Positions 9,326-18,349 are shown, numbered from the stretch's first letter. The stretch: DNA of 64,000 nucleotides from Clostridium ljungdahlii (GCF_001636845.1 NZ_LITT01000064.1:81042-145041), one strand, 5' to 3'. The notes: generated by a model from the sequence alone, not told the origin. Numbers and translations are program-made.

Positions 9326-9394
9326 ACTTTTTCCTCCCTTTTTACATTTAATTATTGATTCAATTGTATAATTTACTTATAATAGAAAAGTGAC

Positions 9395-10753
9395 TTACTT
9401 TTGCATACACTTACAAATTGCTTTTTCAAAAATATCTAATCCTGCTTCAAGCTGCTTGTCTGTAATTACAAGTGGTGCTAAAAAGCGGATAACATTTCCA
9501 TAAACACCTGAGTTCTCAATCATAAGTCCATTTTGGACTGCTTCTTGAATAACTGCTGATACAATTTCAGGATTTGGATCTTTCTTTTCTTTGTTTTTTA
9601 CAAATTCTATTCCAACCATTCCTCCGAGTCCTCTTACATCTCCAACAATCTCATACTTTTCTTTCCATTCCATATAGCGTTTCATTACTTTCTTACCTAT
9701 TTCCATAGAGCGGTCAGCCAAATTATCTCTTTCCATAATTTCTATCACTTTTAATGCTGCTGCACATGCTACTGCATTTCCACAGAAGGTTCCTCCAATT
9801 GTTCCAGGTCTTACTGCCTCCATAACCTCTTTCCTTGCTGTTATTGCACTTAATGGCATACCAGCCGCAATAGACTTTGCAGTTGCTATTATATCTGGAG
9901 CTGCTCCTGCTTCCTTCCAATATTCAGAAGCAAACATTTTACCTGTACGGCAGAAACCGCATTGTACCTCATCTGCAACAAGCAATATACCATATTTATC
10001 ACAAATAGTTCTTACTGCTTTAACCCATTCAATCGGAGCTGGAATAAATCCGCCTTCACCCTGAAGTGGTTCTACTACTATGGCTGCTACATACTCTGGT
10101 GGTGAAGCTTGATCAAATACTTTTTTAATACTTTCTATATAATAATTAATGGTTTCACTCTCTGGCATTCCTTCAGGCCTTCTATATAAATATGGGAATT
10201 CTGCACGATACACACCATCTGGAAAAGGTCCCATTCCATAGGCATAAGATTTTTTCGATGTCATTGCCATGGTCATAACTGTACGTCCATGAAATGCTCC
10301 TGAAAATACAATTATATTTGGTCTCTTTGTAAAAGCTTTTGCTATTTTTACTGCATTTTCATCAGCCTCTGCTCCGCTATTTGCGAAAAACGTTTTTTTA
10401 TTTTCTCCCTTTACAGGAACAATGGAATTCATTTTTTCTGCCAGCTTAACATATCCTTCATGTGTAACAATATTAAACATACCGTGGAAGTATTTTTCTG
10501 ACTGTTCTTTCACAGCTTCAACCACTTCTGGATGTGAAAATCCAATATTCAGTACGCCTACACCGCCAGTCCAGTCAAGAAAATAATTTCCATCAACATC
10601 CTCAATCATCGCACCTTCTGCCCTTTTTATTACAACAGGATATACACATTTAATCGCGGAAGGTACTGCCTCTGACCTTCTTCGTATTACTTCTGCTGCT
10701 TTCGCCCCCGGGACCTGATCAGTTATTATTTGGGGTAATTCTTCCTTCAACAT
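9395..10753 (-). CDS. gabT: Class III aminotransferase, 4-aminobutyrate aminotransferase type
   Basis: A 452-residue PLP enzyme. Seen: FFANSGAEADENAVKIA (PLP phosphate region), FHGRT, VVEPLQGEGGF, VADEVQCGFCRTG (the Asp binds the PLP ring nitrogen) and TAKSIAAGMP with the Schiff-base lysine. Length and motifs fit GABA or 5-aminovalerate:2-oxoglutarate aminotransferases. It probably feeds or drains an omega-amino acid that the pxp operon downstream produces or consumes as a lactam; the link is inferred from gene order. Start ATG 10753 follows AAAGGAGG. Ornithine- or acetylornithine-type substrates are not excluded. Confidence 0.8.
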   Translation of the reverse strand: MLKEELPQIITDQVPGAKAAEVIRRRSEAVPSAIKCVYPVVIKRAEGAMIEDVDGNYFLDWTGGVGVLNIGFSHPEVVEAVKEQSEKYFHGMFNIVTHEGYVKLAEKMNSIVPVKGENKKTFFANSGAEADENAVKIAKAFTKRPNIIVFSGAFHGRTVMTMAMTSKKSYAYGMGPFPDGVYRAEFPYLYRRPEGMPESETINYYIESIKKVFDQASPPEYVAAIVVEPLQGEGGFIPAPIEWVKAVRTICDKYGILLVADEVQCGFCRTGKMFASEYWKEAGAAPDIIATAKSIAAGMPLSAITARKEVMEAVRPGTIGGTFCGNAVACAAALKVIEIMERDNLADRSMEIGKKVMKRYMEWKEKYEIVGDVRGLGGMVGIEFVKNKEKKDPNPEIVSAVIQEAVQNGLMIENSGVYGNVIRFLAPLVITDKQLEAGLDIFEKAICKCMQK

Positions 10754-11297
10754 TTTTAAGCCTCCTTAAACTGGTAACTAATTTTTTAAACATGGCATTT
10801 TGTATTAAATTATTTAATTGTTAAATTGTCAATTTTAAATCATGTAAACTGTTACAATTTTTTATAGTCATTTTTGCAAGAACTAAATTAATAAAATTCA
10901 AAATAAAAATTAAAAGCATAATATTCACTTCTTTTTCATCAATATTGAATGATTAAATACTACAATATTTCATTTTGCATAACAATAGCATATGAACACA
11001 AACTTTATTTATCTAATTTGTGCTGAATATACATAAGGCGCATGGATGAAGCTTTCCCATATCTTTTTTTCTTTGATATTGTATATTTTTTTAATAAAAT
11101 ATTATAAATTGTGTGATAAATTATTAAAAAAACTAAATAACTATTTATAATTTGTTAATTTTAAAAGGTGATATTTACGAATTATTGTTAGTTTTAACTA
11201 CTACATGCCTAGTAAATTACTATCTGGGAAAAACTTATATTTGAAATGTTCAATTTAACATAATGTTTATCTTATATGGTTTTTCCAACATATAACA
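10754..11297. other. AT-rich gap upstream of the aminotransferase operon
   Basis: About 540 bp without a credible ORF on either strand. It should hold the minus-strand promoter of the aminotransferase/pxp operon, but I cannot point to a convincing -35/-10 pair. No tRNA, T-box or repeat was seen here. Confidence 0.5.
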
Positions 11298-11339
11298 AGA
11301 ACTATCTCATCTATATTTTAATATTGATAAGATAGTTCT
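11298..11339. other. Hairpin next to the structured repeat
   Basis: AGAACTATCT (11298-11307) and AGATAGTTCT (11330-11339) form a perfect 10-bp stem with a 22-nt AT-rich loop, directly abutting the repeated element that begins at 11343. It could be a terminator or part of the element. Confidence 0.55.
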
Positions 11340-11342
11340 ATA

Positions 11343-11527
11343 TTTTATCCGATGACTACCTGCTCTAATACTCTCACTTTCCCAAGTGAGAGTAAAGAGC
11401 ATCTACATCCCTGGATAACGATTTTCCCTAAAGGATAACGTCTTCTAAGTGCTGAAGCACTAAGAATCCTGTTAATAAGCATCAGGTGGAGTCAAAACTC
11501 CATCTGATGCCAAGAACTCTGTTTATC
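11343..11527 (+). repeat. Structured repeat element, copy A
   Basis: About 185 bp able to fold into several stems: CTCTCACTT/AAGTGAGAG (11371-11392) closed by GCTCT/AGAGC, AGTGCT/AGCACT near 11450, and GCATCAGGTGGAGT (11479-11492) with ACTCCATCTGATGC (11497-11510). GGATAACG occurs twice near 11413 and 11433. Its start TTTTATCCGATGACTACC and 3' hairpin resemble the element at 52155, and its first 16 bases recur at 23391. It lies immediately past the 3' end of the PucR-type gene. It could be a non-autonomous transposon relic (IS200/IS605-like) or a structured RNA. Confidence 0.6.
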
Positions 11528-11533
11528 ACACAT

Positions 11534-12685
11534 TTACAATCTCATATATTCTTTAATATAAAAGGCCATCCTTAAATTAAATTTATCCTCCGTTGAGGTT
11601 AAATCTTTTTTTAACAGGTCATGTATTTTTTTCATGCGGTAATTGATGGTATTGCGATGGTTATATAGGAAATTTGCAGTTTCCTGAATGCTGCCGTCAA
11701 AATCCAAATATACTTTCAGAGTTTTTAGCAGTTGAGTGTTATTTTTCCTGTCATAATCTATTATGGGATCAAGCATTTCAAAATATATATTTTGAAGTAA
11801 TTCTTTATTAGATACAGAACTCAATATGCGAAATATACCAAGCTCATCAAAATACACACAGTCCTTATTTGAATCTTTAGCTGTTTTTAACGCATAGGAA
11901 GCAGTAGAGTAGCTAAAATAAAGTTTTGATAATGAAGAAACTTTTTCACCTATTCCTATTTGTGGTCTTAATATCGATGAGTTTAAAGTTATTTCATTAT
12001 CAACTATTTCAAAATAGTTTTCCATAAGATTATTTAGCAATTTTTTTGGGCATTCCTGCAGAATCAAAATATAATAGTTATTTTTTAAAAATATGTGATA
12101 TTTTATTGACAAAAGATTAATACAATTTTGTAATTTCAGCGGTGAACTAATATTAGTTATTTTAGCTGCATAATAAGAAGATTCTGTAGGATAACCATTT
12201 GAATTTAAAAGAGGAATATAATTTTTAACATTTTGAGAATCGAATATTATATTATAAAACAGCTTAGACAAAGTATTTTCCAGGTACTTATCCATAAATA
12301 TCTTATTACAGTAATCCTGCATAATATCAGAAATATGTATTTCCCAAGGCATTATAAAAAGAGGAAAATTTTCTGAATTGCACAGTTCAATAACTTCTCT
12401 AGAAATATCCTTAATAAGAATATATTTATCAGTATTTATTAACAAACCGCTGCATTTTCGGTAAATTAATTCTCTAATTAATTCATAAAGCCAGCTTATT
12501 TTTGTTCCAGCTGACAAACCAGTAGTAATAACTAATTCATTTTCTCTTAGAAAATCTGCATTTTCTATATCTTCAGCAAGATATACCCATGTTATATCAT
12601 TTATGAGGCCTTTTTTCCCTGCAATTAACTTGATCTTATATATTTCTTTTGAAGATGAATAAAATTCAGATAAAAGATAACTCAT
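11534..12685 (-). CDS. PucR-family transcriptional regulator
   Basis: A 383-residue protein: an N-terminal PucR-type ligand domain (about 1-125, with the block ELVITTGLSAGTKISW), a middle GGDEF-like region, and a C-terminal helix-turn-helix with the family signature NFLYNHRNTINYRMKKI near residue 345. PucR-like regulators activate purine, GABA or amino-acid catabolic genes in response to their substrates. It stands between the aminotransferase/pxp operon and the divergent biotin carboxylase, so it probably controls both. The inducer is unknown. Confidence 0.85.
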   Translation of the reverse strand: MSYLLSEFYSSSKEIYKIKLIAGKKGLINDITWVYLAEDIENADFLRENELVITTGLSAGTKISWLYELIRELIYRKCSGLLINTDKYILIKDISREVIELCNSENFPLFIMPWEIHISDIMQDYCNKIFMDKYLENTLSKLFYNIIFDSQNVKNYIPLLNSNGYPTESSYYAAKITNISSPLKLQNCINLLSIKYHIFLKNNYYILILQECPKKLLNNLMENYFEIVDNEITLNSSILRPQIGIGEKVSSLSKLYFSYSTASYALKTAKDSNKDCVYFDELGIFRILSSVSNKELLQNIYFEMLDPIIDYDRKNNTQLLKTLKVYLDFDGSIQETANFLYNHRNTINYRMKKIHDLLKKDLTSTEDKFNLRMAFYIKEYMRL

Positions 12686-12800
12686 ATTTTGACTCCCTTT
12701 TATAATTTAAAATTGATTTTTTAATAGTATATCATAAATTTTTTTATTTGTTTTGTACTCACAGCATAAAAAAATTAGGAAAATTTGTGTTTGTTTACTG

Positions 12801-12829
12801 TTGTCATAAAATTTAAAATATGCTATAGT
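12801..12829 (+). promoter_or_regulatory. Promoter upstream of the biotin carboxylase gene
   Basis: TTGTCA (12801-12806), 17-bp spacer, TATAGT (12824-12829) preceded by TGC, an extended -10. The expected start point is near 12836, at the first base of a terminator-like hairpin. Confidence 0.7.
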
Positions 12830-12836
12830 TTAATCT

Positions 12837-12891
12837 AACAAGGACATGGCAATGTATCTGTTAGAGTTATTTTGCCATGTCCTTGTTTTTT
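12837..12891 (+). terminator. Leader hairpin with T-tract (possible attenuator or small RNA)
   Basis: AACAAGGACATGGCAA (12837-12852) pairs perfectly over 16 bp with TTGCCATGTCCTTGTT (12872-12887) around a 19-nt loop and is followed by TTTT. It sits right at the predicted start of the transcript and 84 bp before the biotin carboxylase start codon, so transcripts should end at once unless something opens the hairpin. Confidence 0.7.
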
Positions 12892-12974
12892 ATCTGCATA
12901 ATTGTAAGCTGTTATGAGTGGTTATTATAGAACTGCATCAATAAAACAATAATTTATTTAAAAGGAGTGCTAAC

Positions 12975-14936
12975 ATGATAAAAAAAATTTTAATTGCAAA
13001 TCGCGGTGAAATTGTAAACAGAATTATTCATACATGTAATAAACTTAACATTGAAACTGTTGTTGTATATTCAGACGCTGATAAAAATGCTAATTACATT
13101 AACAAAGCTTCAGAAAGCTATAATATCGGCCCCTCTGCACCTGTTAAAAGTTATTTAAATATTGATGCACTTGTAGCTGTTATTAAGAAATCAGGGGCAG
13201 ATGCAGTACATCCCGGATATGGATTTTTATCAGAGGCAGCATCATTCGCTAATGCAGTTGCTGCTGCAGGTGCAAAATGGATCGGACCTGACCCTTCGAT
13301 TCTAGAAAACATCGAATCCAAATGTTATTGCCGTATTATTGCTAATAAATTAGGGGTTCCGGTTACACCAGGAACAATTAAGCCAATTTCCAGTGTAAAA
13401 GAAATTTATGATACTGCAGAGAAAGTGGAATTGCCTATTTTACTTAAATTGGACAAAGGCGGTGGAGGTAAGGGAATAGAAAAAATTACTTATTTTGAAT
13501 CTGAAAAAGTTACACAGGCTATTTTCGAAAGCATGCAGAGAATAGGAAATATGGCATTTGCAAGCGGAGATATTTACATTGAAAAAGCAGTACTATCTCC
13601 AAGGCACATAGAAGTACAGTTTATATCAGATGACTATGGAAATGTAGTCTGTTTAGGAGAAAGAGAATGTTCTATTCAGAGAAGATATCAGAAGATTATT
13701 GAAGAATCACCGTCAGCTGTAGTTACTGAAGAAGACAGAAAGAAACTTTATTCATATACACAAAAAATAATCAAGGAAATGAAATATTCTGGAGCAGGCA
13801 CCATTGAATATTTAAGAGGTGCTGATGGAAACTATTATTTTATGGAGATAAATGCAAGACTTCAAGTAGAACATCCAGTATCTGAATATGTTGTAAATAT
13901 GGATTTAGTAGAAAATCAAATTCATGTTGCAAACGGAGAAAAATTGCCATTTAAGCAGGAAGATATTAAACTAAAAGGACACAGCATTGAATGCCGTATT
14001 TATGCAGAAGACCCCAAAACATTTAAACCTTCTCCAGGTACAATTACAAGTTTATCTTTTCCTGATACGTCAGATGGAACTGTTCGTATAGAGCATGCTA
14101 TTCATGAAGGATACAAGATTTCTCCATTTTATGATCCTATGCTCTGTAAACTTGTGGTTTGGGAAAAAGATAGAAATACATGCATTACCAATATGATAAA
14201 AGCATTGAAAGACTTTAAGCTAGAAGGAGTTTCTACAACCATAAATACTGATATTGCAATAATGCGAAATAAAAACTTTGTCTCCGGCAACTTTACCACA
14301 GCCTTTCTAGAAAATGAAAAAGTAAATATCGGATTAGAAAATTATGTAATAACTATTTCCCGTCAATTTGGGAGTCTGGGACGTCCCATTGCTAAAAAAA
14401 TGGCTGAATTGTTAGGTGTTGAATATTACGACAGGGATATCGTAGAAGAAGCTGCAAAAAAGATGAATTTGCCTGTATCTACTATTGACAGTGGAGAAGA
14501 AATAGATAAAAATGAATACAAAAAAATGAAATTTCCACTAGGAACTAGTTCAGAAAAGATACAGGAAGAAATATTTGAAGCCCAAAAGAAAATCATCTGT
14601 GATCTGGCAGATAAATCATCCTGTATATTTGTAGGAAGATGCTCTGACTATATTTTAAGAAACCATTCAAATCATTTCAGCATATTTATCTATGCTCCAT
14701 ATGAGATACGAAAGGAAAATTGTATCAATATACTTCATATAAAGCCAGATGAAGCTGATAAGTTGATTAAAGAAGTTGATGAAGCACGTCAGCTATACAG
14801 CCTAAGTTATGCAAAATCATACAGTGATAATGTACTTTACAAAGACATTTTAATTAACAGCAGCCTGTTCGGCGGAGTTGATGAAACAGCAAAGGTATTA
14901 GTTAACATGATTAGAAAGAAATTTAATCTTGCTTAG
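12975..14936 (+). CDS. Biotin carboxylase fused to a cytidylate kinase-like domain
   Basis: A 653-residue fusion. Residues 1-450 are a complete biotin carboxylase: ILIANRGEIVNRII, the ATP-grasp glycine loop KGGGGKGIEKI near 160, and FMEINARLQVEHPVSE near 290 with catalytic Glu/Arg residues. Residues 457-653 form a cytidylate kinase-like (P-loop) domain beginning VITISRQFGSLGRPIAKKMA, followed by YYDRDIVEEAA and FVGRCSDYIL. The first part would carboxylate the small biotin carrier encoded at 7075. The role of the kinase-like part is unknown; in other proteins this domain is usually alone or near membrane genes. One uninterrupted frame; ATG follows AAAGGAG. Confidence 0.88.
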   Translation: MIKKILIANRGEIVNRIIHTCNKLNIETVVVYSDADKNANYINKASESYNIGPSAPVKSYLNIDALVAVIKKSGADAVHPGYGFLSEAASFANAVAAAGAKWIGPDPSILENIESKCYCRIIANKLGVPVTPGTIKPISSVKEIYDTAEKVELPILLKLDKGGGGKGIEKITYFESEKVTQAIFESMQRIGNMAFASGDIYIEKAVLSPRHIEVQFISDDYGNVVCLGERECSIQRRYQKIIEESPSAVVTEEDRKKLYSYTQKIIKEMKYSGAGTIEYLRGADGNYYFMEINARLQVEHPVSEYVVNMDLVENQIHVANGEKLPFKQEDIKLKGHSIECRIYAEDPKTFKPSPGTITSLSFPDTSDGTVRIEHAIHEGYKISPFYDPMLCKLVVWEKDRNTCITNMIKALKDFKLEGVSTTINTDIAIMRNKNFVSGNFTTAFLENEKVNIGLENYVITISRQFGSLGRPIAKKMAELLGVEYYDRDIVEEAAKKMNLPVSTIDSGEEIDKNEYKKMKFPLGTSSEKIQEEIFEAQKKIICDLADKSSCIFVGRCSDYILRNHSNHFSIFIYAPYEIRKENCINILHIKPDEADKLIKEVDEARQLYSLSYAKSYSDNVLYKDILINSSLFGGVDETAKVLVNMIRKKFNLA

Positions 14937-14940
14937 TGGA

Positions 14941-14981
14941 AATGGGTATAGATTTGTGTAAAAAGCAAATCTATACCCATT
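14941..14981. terminator. Hairpin after the biotin carboxylase fusion
   Basis: AATGGGTATAGATTTG and CAAATCTATACCCATT form a perfect 16-bp stem with a 9-nt loop, a few bases past the stop codon. The following T-tract is short and broken, so termination strength is uncertain. Confidence 0.65.
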
Positions 14982-15048
14982 CCAAATTTAAAGAGCTGAA
15001 GATTGTAAAAAGTATCCAGAGTATAAGTTAATTTTTCGTTTGGGAACT

Positions 15049-15315
15049 TTATACGCACTCTTGTGATACATCACCTTCTATGCTGCTTATAATTACAACT
15101 TGATCCGGCAAATCTTCAATTTCAATTTTAATTTCTGTAGATTCATCTACTATGCCTTTATTAAAATTTTTAAGATACTCATAGAGATTACATGAGTTAA
15201 TATGACTGTTCTCATTTACATTCACAGTTAATTTATTTACTCTTAAAAATTTTTTTGATTTACAACATTCCATTAAACCCTTGGATATCTTACTCAATAA
15301 TATGGTATTATCCAT
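15049..15315 (-). CDS. Small protein with faint HypA-like fold, no zinc finger
   Basis: 88 residues starting at ATG 15315 with GAGGGAGGG upstream, so translation is likely. The order of short beta-strands (VNKLTVNVNENSHI, ESTEIKIEIEDLP, QVVIISSIEGD) loosely recalls the N-terminal nickel-binding part of HypA hydrogenase-maturation proteins, but the Cx2C zinc pair is missing and the N-terminal MHE is absent. I do not assign a function. It stands alone between a hairpin and the large palindrome upstream of ilvN. Confidence 0.5.
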   Translation of the reverse strand: MDNTILLSKISKGLMECCKSKKFLRVNKLTVNVNENSHINSCNLYEYLKNFNKGIVDESTEIKIEIEDLPDQVVIISSIEGDVSQECV

Positions 15316-15561
15316 GTCTGTGTCCCTCCTCTAAATTTAATTTTCATACCCCCCTTACGGCATTTCATCTATAATTTAAAATAAGTTCTTTACTTCAAAT
15401 ATTAATTTTGTATTCCCATCTTTTAAAATATACTTTGTCTATATTAAGTATATAATTTATATTTATTAATATTCCTATTTATAAGTAATATTAACAAATA
15501 TAAAAATATCCTTTTGCCTTTAATATAGTGATTCTAATTGAAATTTTAACTTATACATAAA

Positions 15562-15748
15562 ATATACTAACAAAATTGAAATCACACTTAAAAACTTTTT
15601 TTATAAGTCTTAGTAAGGTATTTTAGAAAATCTTAGAAGCTTATATATGTCTGAGGTACGAGTTTATATAAGCTTCTTTAGATTTTCTAAATACCGAGCT
15701 TTAGACTTATAAAAAGTTTTTAGTGTGATGAAATTTGTTAGTATATGG
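15562..15748. repeat. Large intergenic palindrome 1
   Basis: An imperfect inverted repeat of about 187 bp. ATACTAACAAAATTGAAATC...AAAACTTTTTTTATAAGTC on the left mirrors GACTTATAAAAAGTTTTTAG...TTTGTTAGTAT on the right. The core arms AGAAGCTTATATA and TATATAAGCTTCT surround a loop with CTGAGGTACGAG. The same loop sequence occurs in the palindrome at 18639. No ORF inside. Confidence 0.75.
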
Positions 15749-15825
15749 CTAGTATAAGTAAACCTTCAAACTAGAAACTCTATATATTTAAGACAAAAGA
15801 GATATTTTTTATTATAAGTTTTCAT

Positions 15826-16326
15826 TTAATCTTCCAGCTTACTTCCCCTTTGAAGTGCAGTAAGTCCAGTACGTATAATTTCCTTTATTCCATAAGGCTT
15901 CATTAGTTCAATAAAAGCAGATATCTTTTTTTCATTTCCGGTTATTTCAATTATCATACTTTTTTCATTCATATCTACTATTTTGCCTCTAAAAGTATTT
16001 ACAGTCTCCATAATTAATAATTTATTACTGGTTTCTGCAGAAACTTTTATAAGAGATAACTCCCTATAAACAGATGCATCGGGGTTTAATTCTATTACTT
16101 TTATAACTTCAATCAATTTATTTAGCTGCTTACTTATCTGTTCAAACATATAGTCGTCTCCAATGGATACAATAGTCATTCGTGATATTTCAGGATCTCC
16201 TGTAACTCCTACAGTAAGACTGTGAATATTATATCCCCTTCTACTAAAAAGTCCGGCTACTTTACTTAAAACACCTGAATGATTTTCCACTAATACTGAC
16301 ATCACATACTTTTTTATAGTAATCAC
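15826..16326 (-). CDS. ilvN: Acetolactate synthase small (regulatory) subunit
   Basis: A 166-residue protein with an N-terminal ACT domain: VLVENHSGVLSKVAGLFSRRGYNIHSLTVG, split here as VENHSGVLSKVAGLFSRR and GYNIHSLTVG. The C-terminal half is the second ACT-like domain of IlvH/IlvN. It binds valine and gives feedback control to the large subunit, encoded 6 bp upstream. The start is unclear: GTG 16326 overlaps the AGAGG site; ATG 16302 is the next conventional choice. Last gene of the ilvBN operon, under two Leu T-boxes. Confidence 0.92.
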   Translation of the reverse strand: MITIKKYVMSVLVENHSGVLSKVAGLFSRRGYNIHSLTVGVTGDPEISRMTIVSIGDDYMFEQISKQLNKLIEVIKVIELNPDASVYRELSLIKVSAETSNKLLIMETVNTFRGKIVDMNEKSMIIEITGNEKKISAFIELMKPYGIKEIIRTGLTALQRGSKLED

Positions 16327-16332
16327 CTCTTT

Positions 16333-17943
16333 CTAAAAAGTTCTCTCATGAGGATCTACAATGCACTCTATTAAAAATGCCTTGCTTGAATCTAATGCTT
16401 CTTTAAAAACCCCTTCAAATTCAACATCATTTTCTACTCTCTTAGCTGTCAATCCATAGGCTTCTGCAAGCTTAACAAAATTTGGATTAGTCCTAAAATT
16501 CACTCCAAACTCTCCATCATATTTGTTATCTTGTATTTCTCTAACCATACCAAGTCCTGAGTTGTTAAACAACACTATAATAATTTTTAGATTGTTTTCG
16601 GCAATAGTCCCAAGTTCAAAAAGACTCATTTGAAATCCACCATCACCTGCAAAAGCTATAACTTGTTTATCAGGACATGCGATTTTAGCACCAATAGCTG
16701 CTGGAAGAGAATATCCCATAGTTCCAAGGCCTCCAGAAGTTAAAAACTTTCTATTCCCTGCCATCCTAAAGTTACGGGCACACCACAACTGATTTTGTCC
16801 TACATCTGCTGTTAAAATAACCTCTTCTCCTAATGTATCAGAAACAGTCTTTAATACATATTTGGGATTAACTTTATCTGTAGGCTTTCTTTGTATCTGC
16901 AAATCTTTCTTCCAATTTTTAATTTCTTCCATCCATTCTTTCGTCTGTGGAGGTACTATTTCCTTATTTAAATCTGATAAAATATTTGCACAATCACCAA
17001 CTACTGGAATATAAGTGTTCAGAATTTTACCTATTTCAGCAGGATCGATATCTATATGAATTATATCTGCATCCTTTGCAAATTTTTTTACCCCACTAAT
17101 AGTTCTATCTGAAGCTCTAGCTCCAATCAGTATTAGTACATCTGCATTTTGTACAACTTTATTAGCATAAGCAAATCCATGAGTACCTATTAACCCTATA
17201 TAATAATCGCTGTTTTCATTTATACATCCTTTTCCCATAAGAGTATGGACAACAGGTATATGTGACTTTCTAACAAATTGCTCCAGTTCTTTTTGTGCAT
17301 TTGCCAGTATAACTCCGCCACCTGCACAAATAAGAGGTCTCTTGCTAACTTTGATTCTATCTATTATTTTCTTTATTTGACCAGAGTGTCCTTTAACAGT
17401 AGGTTTGTATCCTCTTATATTTACACTTTCAGGATATTCAAAATCAATATCTTCTTCCATTATATCCATGGGTATATCCACAAGCACAGGTCCTTTTCTA
17501 CCAGTTTCAGCTATATAAAATGCTTCCTTTATAGTCTTAGGTATGGATTTAGCATCTCTTACAAGAAAATTATATTTCGTAAAAGATTCTGTAGCACCTG
17601 TGATATCTAATTCTTGAAATACATCCCTTCCGATTAATGTAGACTTAACCTGACCCGTAATAACAACAAGAGGAATGGAATCCATATATGCAGCAGCAAT
17701 GGCAGTAATGAGATTAGTTGCGCCAGGTCCTGATGTAACTATACAGACTCCCACTTCTCCAGTTGACCTAGCATATCCACTAGCAGAGTGTCCTGCAGCT
17801 TGTTCCTGTCTTACTAATATATGCTTCACATCTGATTTTCTCAAAGCTTCATATATAGGAACCACTGCAGCACCAGGATACCCAAATACTATATTTACAT
17901 TTTCTTTTTTTAAACATTGGATAACTGCTTCAGCAGCTTTCAT
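16333..17943 (-). CDS. ilvB: Acetolactate synthase large (catalytic) subunit
   Basis: A 536-residue ThDP enzyme. Seen: VFGYPGAAVVPIYEAL, the catalytic Glu in HILVRQEQAAGHSASGYAR, VTSGPGATNLITAIA, and the ThDP-Mg site GDGGFQMSLFELGTIAENN near residue 430. It condenses two pyruvates to acetolactate (valine/leucine) or pyruvate and 2-oxobutyrate (isoleucine). The start is ATG 17943, 8 bp after AAGGAG; a TTG 24 bp upstream lies before that site. The presence of the ACT subunit marks the anabolic form. Expression is controlled by the tandem leucine T-box leader upstream. Confidence 0.95.
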   Translation of the reverse strand: MKAAEAVIQCLKKENVNIVFGYPGAAVVPIYEALRKSDVKHILVRQEQAAGHSASGYARSTGEVGVCIVTSGPGATNLITAIAAAYMDSIPLVVITGQVKSTLIGRDVFQELDITGATESFTKYNFLVRDAKSIPKTIKEAFYIAETGRKGPVLVDIPMDIMEEDIDFEYPESVNIRGYKPTVKGHSGQIKKIIDRIKVSKRPLICAGGGVILANAQKELEQFVRKSHIPVVHTLMGKGCINENSDYYIGLIGTHGFAYANKVVQNADVLILIGARASDRTISGVKKFAKDADIIHIDIDPAEIGKILNTYIPVVGDCANILSDLNKEIVPPQTKEWMEEIKNWKKDLQIQRKPTDKVNPKYVLKTVSDTLGEEVILTADVGQNQLWCARNFRMAGNRKFLTSGGLGTMGYSLPAAIGAKIACPDKQVIAFAGDGGFQMSLFELGTIAENNLKIIIVLFNNSGLGMVREIQDNKYDGEFGVNFRTNPNFVKLAEAYGLTAKRVENDVEFEGVFKEALDSSKAFLIECIVDPHERTF

Positions 17944-17987
17944 AGCCATCTCTCCTTGTAAATTCAATTTAATAGGATTTTTGGGTA

Positions 17988-18206
17988 CAAAAAAACAGAC
18001 TCCTTATGGGGTGAGAAGTCTGTTCACGGTACCACCCAATTTTATTACTCAATTTAATAACGGCAAAGCCGGCTCAGCCTACTAATTTCAGCTTACAGCT
18101 CAAGGGTGAGTTTCAATATTATATATCTGTGAGTTTACACCAAAGCTCTCACTCTCTTTAAAATATTATAATATCTACTTATCCCTTTCAAAGCTTTCAT
18201 ATATTA
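17988..18206 (-). promoter_or_regulatory. T-box leader 1 (Leu, CTC) of ilvBN, promoter-distal
   Basis: On the minus strand: Stem I with the AGAGAGTGAGAG and GGTG elements, the specifier loop TTGAAA-CTC-ACCC with CTC (Leu) at 18108-18110, and the T-box TGGGTGGTACCGTG. A competing terminator ACAGACTTCTC...GAGTCTGT with seven Ts follows. Uncharged tRNA-Leu should favour the antiterminator and switch on ilvBN. Confidence 0.92.
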
Positions 18207-18349
18207 ATACGTATTTTATACTTTCTAATCTACATTTACAAATAGTTTTTTAAAATTAAATTACTTAAATCAAATTTAAACTTGATACACACTAAGTATT
18301 GATAATTCAAAGTAATTAATATAGGTAATTTTAGATTAAAAATTAGCAC

